Part shown: piece by piece, positions 18,200 through 26,718 of the stretch
Numbering within the stretch: the stretch's first letter is position 1
Layout of the letters: the number at the start of each line of letters is the position of its first letter
Assembly: GCF_004135345.1 (NCBI RefSeq)
Contig: NZ_CP035495.1
Location: forward strand, 3,658,001-3,722,000
Source: Xylanimonas allomyrinae
GTDB taxonomy: Bacteria; Actinomycetota; Actinomycetes; Actinomycetales; Cellulomonadaceae
Reading direction: 5' to 3'
DNA: 64,000 nt
Position numbers and translations under genes: made by a program
The notes under the pieces: generated by a model
Told to the model about the DNA's origin: nothing
Databases searched by the model: none
The model's input: the letters and a program-made list of their open reading frames with translations, nothing else

Positions 18200-19615
18200 T
18201 CACTCGTCGCCCAGCAGGTCGGCCAGCGCCGCGTCGAGCTCGGTGTCGGCGATCGCCTGCGCCGCGCGCCGCGCGAGGTACCCCGCCGGGTCGTCCAGGT
18301 CGCCCGGGCCCGGCAGCAGGTCGGGGTGGTCCCACACGGCGTCGCGTCGCTCGACCCCGCCCGCCGTGTAGACGTGCGCGAACAGGGCGGCCGCATCGCG
18401 CGAGCGCCGCGGCCGCAGCTCCAGCCCCACGAGCGACGCGAACGTCTGCTCGGCCGGCCCGCCCGCCGCACGCCGTCGGCGCACCATCTCCCGCAGCGGG
18501 ACCGCGTGCGGCAGGTGCGCCAGCGCCGCCTGCGTGGCGACCTCGTCGACCCAGCCCTCCACCAGGGCCAACGCCGTCTCGAGCCGCAGCAGCGTCGCCT
18601 TCTGCTCGGCCGTCGGCTGCACGCCGAACACGCCCCCGCCCGAGAGCGCGCGCCGGAGCTGGTCCGGGTCGGACGGGTCGACGTCGCGGACCTGCTGCTC
18701 GAGCGTGTCGAGGTCGATCGTGATGCCGCGCGCGTACCGGTCCACCAGGCCGAGCAGGTGCGCGCGCACCCACGGCACGTGCGTGAACAGGCGGGCGTGG
18801 GCCGCCTCGCGCACCGCGAGGAACAGCCGCACCTCCTCGAGCGGGGCGTCGAGGCCCTCGGCGAACTGGGCGACGTTCGTGGGCAGCAGCGCCGTCCCCG
18901 GACCGGGCAGCAGCGGCAGCCCGACGTCGGTCGCGCCGAACACCTCGCGCGACAACGTGCCTGCGGCCTGACCCACCTGCATGCCGAACGCCGCGGCCCC
19001 CAGCCGCCGCAGGACCTGCGCCGGCTCGAGACCACCCAGGCCGAGCTGCTCCAGCCCGAGCACCTCGCTCTGGCCCGTCATACCGGGCAGCCGCAGGCTC
19101 ACGTCGACGTCGTCGCCGAGCTGGTCGCCCAGCACGGTGGCCAGCGCGTCCGCCATCGACGCCGCCACGGGCGCGACCAGCAGGCTCCAGGCCGGCAGCG
19201 TCGCCTCGACCCATTCCGAACGGCTCCAGGCGTGCGCCTGGCCGCCCGACGGCGCGAGCGTCGTCGCCGCGTCGAGCCACAGCTCGGCGACGCTCAGCGC
19301 GTCGGTCGCCGCCTTCGCGTCGGCGGCCGTGAGCGACGGGTCGCCCTCGGCGACCGCGACCTGGCGTGCCAGGTCGTGGGCGACACCGGTGTTCACCGGA
19401 CCGTCGCCCGGCGTCGACAGCAGCCGTTGCACCTGGGCGAGCGCCTGCTGGACGGCCGCCGCGTCGGGCAGCGGACCGTCGCCGGCGAACGCCGCGGGGT
19501 CCAGCCCCTGCGCGCGCATCTGCTCCAGCACCTCGTCGGCGCGCTCGCCGAAGAGCTGGCTCAGCATCTCGCGCAGCTGGCGCTCGCGGTCGTCGGCGTC
19601 GTCGGAGTGGGTCAT
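18200..19615 (-). CDS. DUF2342-type zinc-dependent metalloprotease/hydrolase (Rv3195-like)
   Basis: A 471-aa protein of the actinobacterial family annotated as zinc-dependent metalloprotease (DUF2342; M. tuberculosis Rv3195). The family's helix with metal-binding residues appears as LAVREAAHARLFTHVPW, followed by DRYARGITIDL. An acidic N-terminal segment resembles LREMLSQLFG in relatives. ATG 19615 has AGGAG upstream. It diverges from the Lon/PDZ gene as in mycobacteria. The proteolytic activity is an annotation tradition; I see no classical HExxH. Confidence 0.85.
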   Translation of the reverse strand: MTHSDDADDRERQLREMLSQLFGERADEVLEQMRAQGLDPAAFAGDGPLPDAAAVQQALAQVQRLLSTPGDGPVNTGVAHDLARQVAVAEGDPSLTAADAKAATDALSVAELWLDAATTLAPSGGQAHAWSRSEWVEATLPAWSLLVAPVAASMADALATVLGDQLGDDVDVSLRLPGMTGQSEVLGLEQLGLGGLEPAQVLRRLGAAAFGMQVGQAAGTLSREVFGATDVGLPLLPGPGTALLPTNVAQFAEGLDAPLEEVRLFLAVREAAHARLFTHVPWVRAHLLGLVDRYARGITIDLDTLEQQVRDVDPSDPDQLRRALSGGGVFGVQPTAEQKATLLRLETALALVEGWVDEVATQAALAHLPHAVPLREMVRRRRAAGGPAEQTFASLVGLELRPRRSRDAAALFAHVYTAGGVERRDAVWDHPDLLPGPGDLDDPAGYLARRAAQAIADTELDAALADLLGDE

Positions 19616-19800
19616 CGGGGACTCCTGGGTGCGTCGGTGCGTCGGTGCGTGGGGGTGCCGCCCCGAGCGCGTCTCGGGTCGTGTTCACCGTAACCACGAC
19701 GACGACGCGAAGGCTCTCCCGGTTCCCCCTTTCGCCCACAGCGGAGCGGAGTTCGGGCCACCGGAGGGGTCGTGTCGGCGGGAGCGGGGATGATGGGTCG

Positions 19801-20861
19801 GTGACGTCGACCGAACCTCGCACTCGACTGCTGGCCGGTTCCTTCCTGGCGACCGCCGCGCTCGCCGCCGCCGCGCTCGTGCTGCCCACGGGCTTCGTGG
19901 TACGCGGCCCGGGCCCGACCGAGGACACTCTGGGGGAGCAGAACGACGTACCGCTCGTCGAGATCTCGGGCGCGACGACCTACCCGCCGTCGGGCGAGCT
20001 GCGGCTGACGACGGTCTCCGTGGGCGGAGGGCCGGTGAGCGACGTGTTCGCGGCCGATGTCCTGGCCGCGTGGGCCTCGCCGCAGCGAGCGGTCCTGCCG
20101 GCCGAGGCGGTGTTCCCGGTGGGGATCACGCAGCAGGAGCAACAGCAGCAGGGCCAGCAGCAGATGACGACGTCGCAGCAGTCGGCGACCGCCGCCGCCC
20201 TGACCGAGCTGGGGTACACCGTGCCCGCGAAGCTGACGATCGCCGGCGCTCCGGCCGGCTCGCCCGCCGAGGGATCGTCGCCGAGGGCGACGTGATCCGG
20301 ACGCTCGACGGCGCGGCCATCACCACCTACGGCGACCTGCTCTCCGACCTCGCGGCCGTCACGCCCGGATCGGACGTCGTGCTCGGCGTGGACCGCGACG
20401 GCACGCGCACCGACCTCACCATCACCACGACCGACGGGACGACGCCCGACGGAGGGCGGCGCGCGGCGCTCGGCGTGCTCGTCTCCTCGACCTTCGACTT
20501 CCCGATCGACGTCGCCATCCGGATCGAGGACATCGGCGGGCCGAGCGCCGGCATGATGTTCGCGCTCGCCATCATCGACCGGCTCACGCCCGAGGACGAG
20601 CTCAACGGCCAGGTCGTCGCGGGCACGGGAACGATCGACGTCGACGGCGCCGTCGGCCCGATCGGCGGCATCGAGCAGAAGATGCACGGCGCGGTGCGCG
20701 ACGGCGCCGACTGGTTCCTCGCGCCCGAGAGCAACTGTGGCGAGGTCGTCGGCAGGGTGCCCGACGGCTTGCGGGTCGTCCAGGTCTCGACGCTCGCCGA
20801 GGCGCGCCACGCGATCACCGCGATCGGGGCAGGCGAGGGAGCGTCGCTGCCGACGTGCTGA
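19801..20861 (+). CDS. PDZ/Lon-type S16 membrane protease, frame broken once
   Basis: Membrane-anchored serine protease of the YlbL/Rv3194c type, about 353 aa as a composite. It has an N-terminal transmembrane helix (about residues 10-32), a Gln-rich linker (EQQQQGQQQ), a PDZ domain (IVAEGDVIRTLDGAAI) and a Lon catalytic domain with Ser in GGPSAGMM and Lys in GGIEQKMHGAV. The frame breaks near 20271 inside the PDZ domain; adding one G to the GGG run restores PAEGIVAEGD. Start GTG 19801. A mature quality-control role at the membrane is inferred from the family. Confidence 0.87.
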
Positions 20862-21013
20862 CCGCACCCGCCGCGGCGCATGTGTGACAGGCTCGCAGCG
20901 CCGACCGTGCTACCACGCAGGCGCCAAGGGTGGGAACCTGGGTCGACCGGAGGACGTTAGCCCAGTTGGCCGTGCGCATCGCGCGGCCCCGGACCCATCC
21001 GAGGTAGGTACTC

Positions 21014-24000
21014 GTGTCGTTCGCTCAACCCCGCCGACCATCGCCGTCCGCGCGACGCCGGCCGAGCCCGATCGTCATCACCGTCGTCGTGCTCGCGGTC
21101 GTGATCGCGGCCGTGCTGCTCCTGGCCCAGTTCTGGACCGAGGTGATGTGGTTCCAGGCGCTCGACTTCGGGCGGGTGATCTGGACGCAGTGGATCGCGC
21201 GGGCGATCCTGTTCGCCGTCGGGTTCGGCCTCATGGCCGGGGCGCTGTCCTTCTCGTTCCGCGCCGCCTACCGGGCGAGGCCCGTCTACGCGCCGTCGAC
21301 GCCCGAGCAGGCGACGCTCGACCAGTACCGCGAGGCCGTCGAGCCGCTGCGCCGCGTCGTCATGATCGCGGCCCCGATCGTCGTCGGCTTCTTCGCGGGC
21401 GTCGCGGCGGCGGCGCAGTGGCGCACCGTGCTGCTGGCGATCAACGCCGTCCGGTTCGGGACGAGCGACCCGCAGTTCCACATCGACCTCTCCTTCTACG
21501 TCTTCCAGCTTCCCGCGCTGCGGTTCGCGCTGAGCCTTCTGCTCGCCGTCGTCATCGTGTCCGGGATCGCCGCGCTGGTGACGCACTACCTGTACGGAGG
21601 GCTCCGGCTGGGGCCGGTCCCCGAGGGCATGTCGCGCACGACGTCGGCGGCGCGCGTCCACCTTGCGGTCAACGCCGCCGTGCTCATGCTGCTCATCGCG
21701 GCGAACTACTGGCTCGACCGGTACTCCCTGCTGACCGCCTCGGGCGGGCGCTTCGACGGCGCCTCGTACGCCGACGTCCACGCCGTCCTGCCCTCCAAGG
21801 CGATCCTCGCCGGCGTGGCCGTACTGGTGGCCGTCGCGTTCGCCGTCGCCGCGTTCCGCGGGAACTGGCGGCTGCCCGCGATCGGGGCAGCCCTGATGAT
21901 CGTGTCCGCGATCGCGATCGGCGGCATCTACCCGTGGGTGGTCCAGCGGTTCCAGGTCACCCCCAACGCGCAGGAGCTGGAGACCCCGTACATCCAGCGC
22001 AACATCGACGCCACGCTCACCGCGTTCGGGCTCGACGACGTCGACACACAGCAGTACGAGGCGAAAACGACGGCCGAAGCCGGGGCGCTGCGGCAGGACG
22101 CCGAGACGACGGCGTCGATCCGCCTGCTCGACCCGCAGATCGTCAGCCCGTCGTTCCGCCAGCTTCAGCAGAACAAGCAGTACTACAACTTCACGGGCAA
22201 CCTCGCCGTCGACAGGTACACCGTCGACGGTGAGTCGCGCGACACCGTCATCGCGGTGCGCGAGCTCAACCTCGACGGCCTGGGCGCCACCCAGCGCAAC
22301 TGGGTCAACGACCACACGGTGTACACGCACGGGTACGGCGTCGTCGCCGCCTACGGCAACCAGACCGGCCCGGACGGGCGGCCCGCGTTCTTCGAGGGCG
22401 GCATCCCCACCCAGGGTGCGCTGACCGACTCGCAGAAGTACGAGCCGCGCATCTACTTCAGCCCCCAGACGCAGTCGTACTCCATCGTGGGTGCACCCGA
22501 GGGCACCACGCCGTGGGAGCTCGACTACCAGGCGGACGACGAGCAGGGTGGCGGCCAGGTCAACACCGCCTTCCCGACCGGCGACGTCACCGCCGGGCCG
22601 AGCATCGGGTCGATGTGGTCGAAGCTGCTGTACGCGGTCAAGTTCGGATCGCAGGAGATCCTGTTCTCCGACCGGGTCACCGGTGACTCGCAGATCCTCT
22701 ACGACCGCAACCCGCAGGAGCGGGTGTCCAAGGTCGCACCCTGGCTGACGCTCGACAACCGCGTGTACCCCGCCGTCGTCGACGGCAGGGTCAAGTGGAT
22801 CGTCGACGCGTACACGACGTCGAACGCCTACCCGTACTCGACGTCGACGCCGCTCAGCGAGTCCATCGCCGACTCGCTGACGACCGCAGGCCAGGCCCAA
22901 GGGGTGGCGCTCCAGCTCCCGCAGAGCGTCAACTACATCCGCAACTCGGTCAAGGCGACCGTCGACGCCTACGACGGCACGGTGACCCTCTACGCGTGGG
23001 AGCCGAACGACCCGGTGCTCCAGGCATGGGAGAAGGTGTACCCCGGCGCGGTCGAGCCGATGTCCGCGATCTCAGGCGACCTGATGAGCCACCTGCGCTA
23101 CCCCGAGGACCTGTTCAAGGTGCAGCGCACGCTGCTCCAGCGCTACCACGTCACGGACGCCGGCCAGTTCTTCTCGGGCCAGGACTTCTGGCAGAGCCCG
23201 CAGGACCCGACGGCGAGCAGCACCACGACCGCGGCGCCCCTCCAGCCGCCGTACTACCTCACCCTGCAGATGCCGGGTCAGGACGCGGCCGCGTTCTCGC
23301 TGACCAGCCTGTTCATCCCCGGAGGCACGTCCGACCGGCAGATCCTCACCGGGTTCCTGGCCGTGGACGCCGAGGCGGGATCGACCCAGGGCCAGAGAGC
23401 CGACGGCTACGGCAAGCTCAGGCTGCTGGCGATGCCACGCGACAACACCGTGCCCGGCCCCGGACAGGTGCAGACCAACTTCAACACCAACACCACGATC
23501 TCCACACAGCTCAACGTGCTCGAGATCGGGTCGTCGACCATCAGACGCGGCAACCAGCTGACGCTGCCCATCGGCGGTGGCCTGCTGTACGTGCAACCCG
23601 TCTACATCCAGTCGGCGACCGGCACGCAGTTCCCGCTGCTGCGCAAGGTTCTCGTGGCGTTCGGCGACTCGATCGGGTTCGCCGACACGCTCGACCAGGC
23701 GCTCGACCAAGTGTTCCAGGGCGACTCGGGAGCCGCCGCCGGCGATGCCGACGGCGAGGCGACCGACCAGGCTCCGGTCGCGCCACCGACCGACGAGCAG
23801 CCGCCCGTCACACCGCCGTCGGACGGCGAGACACCACCGCCCGCGACCGGCGACACGCGAACCCAGCTCAACCAGGCGCTGCAGGACGCCAACCAGGCCC
23901 TCCAGGACGGGCAGGCCGCCCTCCAGAAGGGGGACTTCGCGGCCTACGGGGAGGCCCAGACACGGCTCCAGGCGGCACTTGAGCGGGCGCTCGCCGCAGA

Positions 24001-24034
24001 CGAGGCACTGGGTGGCGGCGCGGCAGGCAGCTGA
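21014..24034 (+). CDS. UPF0182 family membrane protein (Rv3193c-like)
   Basis: A 1,006-aa integral membrane protein. About seven hydrophobic helices lie in the first 320 residues, followed by a large extracytoplasmic region rich in Tyr/Gln/Asp (for example QQNKQYYNFTGNLAVDRY). The C-terminal tail is Pro/Asp-rich with a helical segment of repeated NQALQD. Length and layout match UPF0182 (COG1615). Start GTG 21014 has GAGG upstream. Function unknown; it is a conserved neighbour of the Lon/PDZ protease, which suggests a shared envelope role. Confidence 0.92.
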   Translation: MSFAQPRRPSPSARRRPSPIVITVVVLAVVIAAVLLLAQFWTEVMWFQALDFGRVIWTQWIARAILFAVGFGLMAGALSFSFRAAYRARPVYAPSTPEQATLDQYREAVEPLRRVVMIAAPIVVGFFAGVAAAAQWRTVLLAINAVRFGTSDPQFHIDLSFYVFQLPALRFALSLLLAVVIVSGIAALVTHYLYGGLRLGPVPEGMSRTTSAARVHLAVNAAVLMLLIAANYWLDRYSLLTASGGRFDGASYADVHAVLPSKAILAGVAVLVAVAFAVAAFRGNWRLPAIGAALMIVSAIAIGGIYPWVVQRFQVTPNAQELETPYIQRNIDATLTAFGLDDVDTQQYEAKTTAEAGALRQDAETTASIRLLDPQIVSPSFRQLQQNKQYYNFTGNLAVDRYTVDGESRDTVIAVRELNLDGLGATQRNWVNDHTVYTHGYGVVAAYGNQTGPDGRPAFFEGGIPTQGALTDSQKYEPRIYFSPQTQSYSIVGAPEGTTPWELDYQADDEQGGGQVNTAFPTGDVTAGPSIGSMWSKLLYAVKFGSQEILFSDRVTGDSQILYDRNPQERVSKVAPWLTLDNRVYPAVVDGRVKWIVDAYTTSNAYPYSTSTPLSESIADSLTTAGQAQGVALQLPQSVNYIRNSVKATVDAYDGTVTLYAWEPNDPVLQAWEKVYPGAVEPMSAISGDLMSHLRYPEDLFKVQRTLLQRYHVTDAGQFFSGQDFWQSPQDPTASSTTTAAPLQPPYYLTLQMPGQDAAAFSLTSLFIPGGTSDRQILTGFLAVDAEAGSTQGQRADGYGKLRLLAMPRDNTVPGPGQVQTNFNTNTTISTQLNVLEIGSSTIRRGNQLTLPIGGGLLYVQPVYIQSATGTQFPLLRKVLVAFGDSIGFADTLDQALDQVFQGDSGAAAGDADGEATDQAPVAPPTDEQPPVTPPSDGETPPPATGDTRTQLNQALQDANQALQDGQAALQKGDFAAYGEAQTRLQAALERALAADEALGGGAAGS

Positions 24035-24070
24035 GACACCGCGAGGCCGAGCGAGGCCGCGGATCGCGCC

Positions 24071-24106
24071 CACCCCCGGGAACGGATTTGGTCGTTCCCG
24101 GGGGTG
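24071..24106 (+). terminator. Terminator-like hairpin after the UPF0182 gene
   Basis: A perfect 14-bp stem (24071-24084 with 24093-24106) closes an 8-nt loop. No long T run follows. It lies between the UPF0182 gene and the initiator tRNA. Confidence 0.65.
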
Positions 24107-24117
24107 TGGCGTAGTGT
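24088..24117 (+). promoter_or_regulatory. Putative promoter of initiator tRNA
   Basis: TTGGTC (24088-24093) and TAGTGT (24112-24117) are 18 bp apart and 12 bp upstream of the tRNA. The -35 lies in the loop of the preceding terminator hairpin. Confidence 0.45.
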
Positions 24118-24129
24118 TCACGGAGTCGA

Positions 24130-24203
24130 CGCGGGGTGGAGCAGCTCGGTAGCTCGCTGGGCTCATAACCCAGAGGTCGCAGGTTCAAATCCTGCCCCCG
24201 CTA
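24130..24203 (+). tRNA. tRNA-Met (CAT), initiator type
   Basis: A cloverleaf is readable: acceptor CGCGGGG/CCCCGCT with a mismatched first pair (C1 with T72), anticodon loop CTCATAA, and an anticodon stem ending in three G-C pairs (GGG/CCC). The T-loop is TTCAAAT. The mismatched 1-72 pair and three consecutive G-C pairs are hallmarks of initiator tRNA. The discriminator is A at 24203, and CCA is not encoded. A strong terminator follows at once. Confidence 0.95.
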
Positions 24204-24209
24204 CGAAAG

Positions 24210-24253
24210 AAGGCCCCCGACCTGCAGGTTTGCAGGTCGGGGGCCTTCGTTTT
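24210..24253 (+). terminator. Intrinsic terminator of the initiator tRNA
   Basis: A perfect 17-bp stem (24210-24226 with 24231-24247) has a 4-nt loop and is followed by CGTTTT. Confidence 0.9.
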
Positions 24254-24324
24254 GCCTTGTCAGGCTCCCTCTGGCCGCCTACGGGCTAGCGGCCAGAAAG
24301 TGTGTCTGCGCCGGGCGTGTCGCG

Positions 24325-25085
24325 GGTCAGTTCGAGCGTCCAACCCAGCCTTTGCGTGCCCACAGCCCTTCTTCGGCGGTGGCGGTTGTGCTGTAGCCGC
24401 CGGGAAGCGGCGCCGTGCGCTCACCGTTGCTGGACTTGGTGCCCGCGACGAACGCGGTTCCGGCGTCGAGGTTCACGTCCTCCCACCGCACCGCCAGAGC
24501 CTTGCTGACCGGGTGCCCGTGTCCGCCATGAACGCCACCAGGTCGGCCACGTCGTGACGCTTCGCTCGCTCGCTCGCTACCGTCCGCCGCTGCAACGATG
24601 GCGTCGCGCTCCTTGCGGGAGCACGCGCGGGGCGTGTCTCGAGCTTCGGCCTTGAACGTCTCCGCCTTCTCGCCGCGTCAGATGGCACTGGTCTTGGCCG
24701 TCGTCGCCTTCTTCGCTTGAGCCTTCGCGAACCGGGTCGAGCGGATCGCGCTCATGGCCACGGTTCGGTCCCGCGGAGCCTCGCCCATGATCGATGACAG
24801 GACGCTCCGGGCGGTCTTGGCTGCGCTGCAGCCCGCGCCGTCTGCGGCCACCTGTAGCCATGCCTCCGCGATGCTGACTGCGTTCACCTCACGGGAGCGG
24901 TCAGGTCTGCGACCTGCGAGCCGTCCACCGCCGACGTCGACGCGCTTGAGCCAGAGGGCAGCCGCTTCGGTAACGGTCATGTCCGCCCGGTAGCCAGCCG
25001 TCGTCGTGGTGGGCTCCTGATGGACCTTGAGCGCGGACTCCGCCTTCGCATTCGTCGTCGCGTGCCGCCTGACCTGAGTTCTCCG
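24325..25085 (-). pseudogene. Decayed tyrosine-type integrase
   Basis: Fragments of a phage/ICE-type integrase lie in several frames on the minus strand. The N-terminal part has RRHATTNAKAESALK and TVTEAAALWLKRV. The SAM-like domain reads AADGAGCSAAKTARSVLSS. The catalytic-domain start has HDVADLVAFMADTGTR, followed in another frame by ALAVRWEDVNLDAGTAFVAG. Later boxes, including the catalytic Tyr, are not found. Frameshifts and lost segments show it is dead. It sits beside the initiator tRNA, a typical integration target, and abuts the galE stump, so it marks an old insertion. Confidence 0.7.
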
Positions 25086-25089
25086 AGCC

Positions 25090-25215
25090 GGGGGACGACC
25101 GACGGTTGGCGCTGGACCAGCTGTCGGCGACGACAACGTCGGGCCCGGCCCCGGTGAGCGCGACGACGATGCGGGAGCCGATGTAGTTCGCTCCACCGGA
25201 GACGAGGACTCGTAT
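25090..25215 (-). pseudogene. 5' stump of galE (UDP-glucose 4-epimerase)
   Basis: About 40 codons match the N-terminus of GalE: RVLVSGGANYIGSRIVVAL, then VVVADSWSSAN. The usual GxxGxxG NAD-binding motif is altered (GGANYIGS for GGAGYIGS), and the start codon reads ATA. Homology stops where integrase sequence begins. The stump starts 26 bp after the pyrophosphorylase stop, as expected for a former galK-ugp-galE operon. A functional galE must be elsewhere if galactose is used. Confidence 0.65.
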
Positions 25216-25241
25216 GAGGGATGACTGCCTTCTGCTGGCGG

Positions 25242-26681
25242 TCAGGACCGGATGCCGGAGGCGTCGATGGTGGAGTGGTCGGGGACGGCACCGGTGGCAT
25301 CGGTGGGTGCGATGTCGAGAGAGACGAGCGCCTCGTCGGGGTCGGGCAGGCGGGCGTCGCCGAGCACGCGCACCCTGGCGCCGAAGTTCCAGTCCCCCTG
25401 AACGGTCAGGGAGGTCGCTCCGCGCAGGGAAGGGGGCTCGGCCGGGAAACGGGAGTCGAACCCGGAGATGGTCTTGTACGGTGCGCTCAGCGACACCAGG
25501 GGTGCGGGGACCTGCGCGACGACCCGGTAGTCGTCGGTGAGCTCGTACACGTCCGAGCGGAGCACGAGCAGGTCGTTGGTCGTCTTGACGGGGAGGAACC
25601 GATCCCGGCCGACCTCGATCGCGGTGGCCCCCTCGAAGACCGCGACGGCGGCACCCATGGCGGACTCGATCTGGACTACCTTCGTCGAGGCGGGGTCGGC
25701 GGGGTCAACAGTCTTGTCGTTACGGATCAGCGGCAGTTCGAGGACCCCTCCCGTGCGGTCCAGCTCGGCGGCCAGCACCTCCAGGTCGAACCACAGGTTG
25801 TTGGTGTGGAAGTACCGGTGCCGCGTCGGGTCCAGGCCGACGGTGAGATCGTCGGGGTGGGTCTGCGCGGTCTCCCGCTGCACGATCCGCCCGTCGGCCT
25901 TGCGCACCACGAGCTGGCCGCCCTTGACGTCCGCAGGCGTCTTGAGGCACATCTCGGCGGCGTACGGGGCGCCCGACGCCGCGAACCACCCCGCGATCCG
26001 CGCTTCCGGGGCCGCGCCCAGGTTGTCCGAGTTCGACACCGACGCATACCGGAACCCCGCATCCAGCAGCGCACGGACCACACCTGCGGCGTGCAGTGCG
26101 GGGTACAGGTCACCGTGCCCCGGTGGGCACCACTCGAGATCCGGGTCCGAGGGCCACTCCACCGGCGTCAGGTCGTCTGCCCGCAGCTTGGGCTCCCGGT
26201 TCTGCAGGAAGTCGAGCGGCAACCCGTCCATCGCAACGTCGTCATACCGGCCCAGCAGCGCGAGCGTGTCTGCCTGCGTGCGGAACGAGTTCATGAACAC
26301 CAGCGGTAGCCGGGCACCCGTCGCCGCCCGTGCCGCGCGCACTTGCCCGACGATGATGTCGAGGAACGTCAGATCCTCGCCCTCGGCGGTGCGGCGCACC
26401 GGCAGCAGCGACTTCGCCTTGTCCATTCCCATCGAGGTGCCCAGGCCGCCGTTGAGCTTGATGATCGCCGTCCGGTCCAGTGCGGCGGCTTCGCCGTCGG
26501 ACGGCTCAAGCTCGTCCGCGCGGGCGAGCTGTGGCAGCGGTTCGACGTCCTCTTCCCGGATGAGGCCCGAGACGCCGGACTCCAGCAGCCGGTAGAACCT
26601 CGTGAAGGTCTCCACGGCCGCGGGCGCCACGCCCGCACCCCGCATCTTCTCCCGCGCCTGCACGAGGCCGATGGCACTCAT
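25242..26681 (-). CDS. UDPGP-type UTP-glucose/galactose-1-phosphate uridylyltransferase
   Basis: Makes UDP-sugar from UTP and a hexose 1-phosphate. The 479-aa protein is of the eukaryotic UDPGP type. It has KLNGGLGTSMGMDKAKSLL near residue 75-95, NSFRTQADT, SNSDNLGA and NNLWFDLE. ATG 26681 follows GGAGGA; an upstream in-frame start is possible but has no ribosome site. It is 37 bp downstream of galK. In bifidobacteria, enzymes of this type can take over the GalT step by using Gal-1-P. Here, with galK, no galT in view and a GH112 phosphorylase nearby, that role is likely but inferred. Confidence 0.88.
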   Translation of the reverse strand: MSAIGLVQAREKMRGAGVAPAAVETFTRFYRLLESGVSGLIREEDVEPLPQLARADELEPSDGEAAALDRTAIIKLNGGLGTSMGMDKAKSLLPVRRTAEGEDLTFLDIIVGQVRAARAATGARLPLVFMNSFRTQADTLALLGRYDDVAMDGLPLDFLQNREPKLRADDLTPVEWPSDPDLEWCPPGHGDLYPALHAAGVVRALLDAGFRYASVSNSDNLGAAPEARIAGWFAASGAPYAAEMCLKTPADVKGGQLVVRKADGRIVQRETAQTHPDDLTVGLDPTRHRYFHTNNLWFDLEVLAAELDRTGGVLELPLIRNDKTVDPADPASTKVVQIESAMGAAVAVFEGATAIEVGRDRFLPVKTTNDLLVLRSDVYELTDDYRVVAQVPAPLVSLSAPYKTISGFDSRFPAEPPSLRGATSLTVQGDWNFGARVRVLGDARLPDPDEALVSLDIAPTDATGAVPDHSTIDASGIRS

Positions 26682-26718
26682 ATGTGTTCCTCCAGTGGTC
26701 GTCAAGGTGGGCCGGTGG

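Noticed and set aside
24130-24203. Second attachment site for an element at the tRNA 3' end
   Set aside because: I looked for a repeat of the tRNA 3' end near the far side of the sugar island and did not see one, so a bounded element cannot be claimed.
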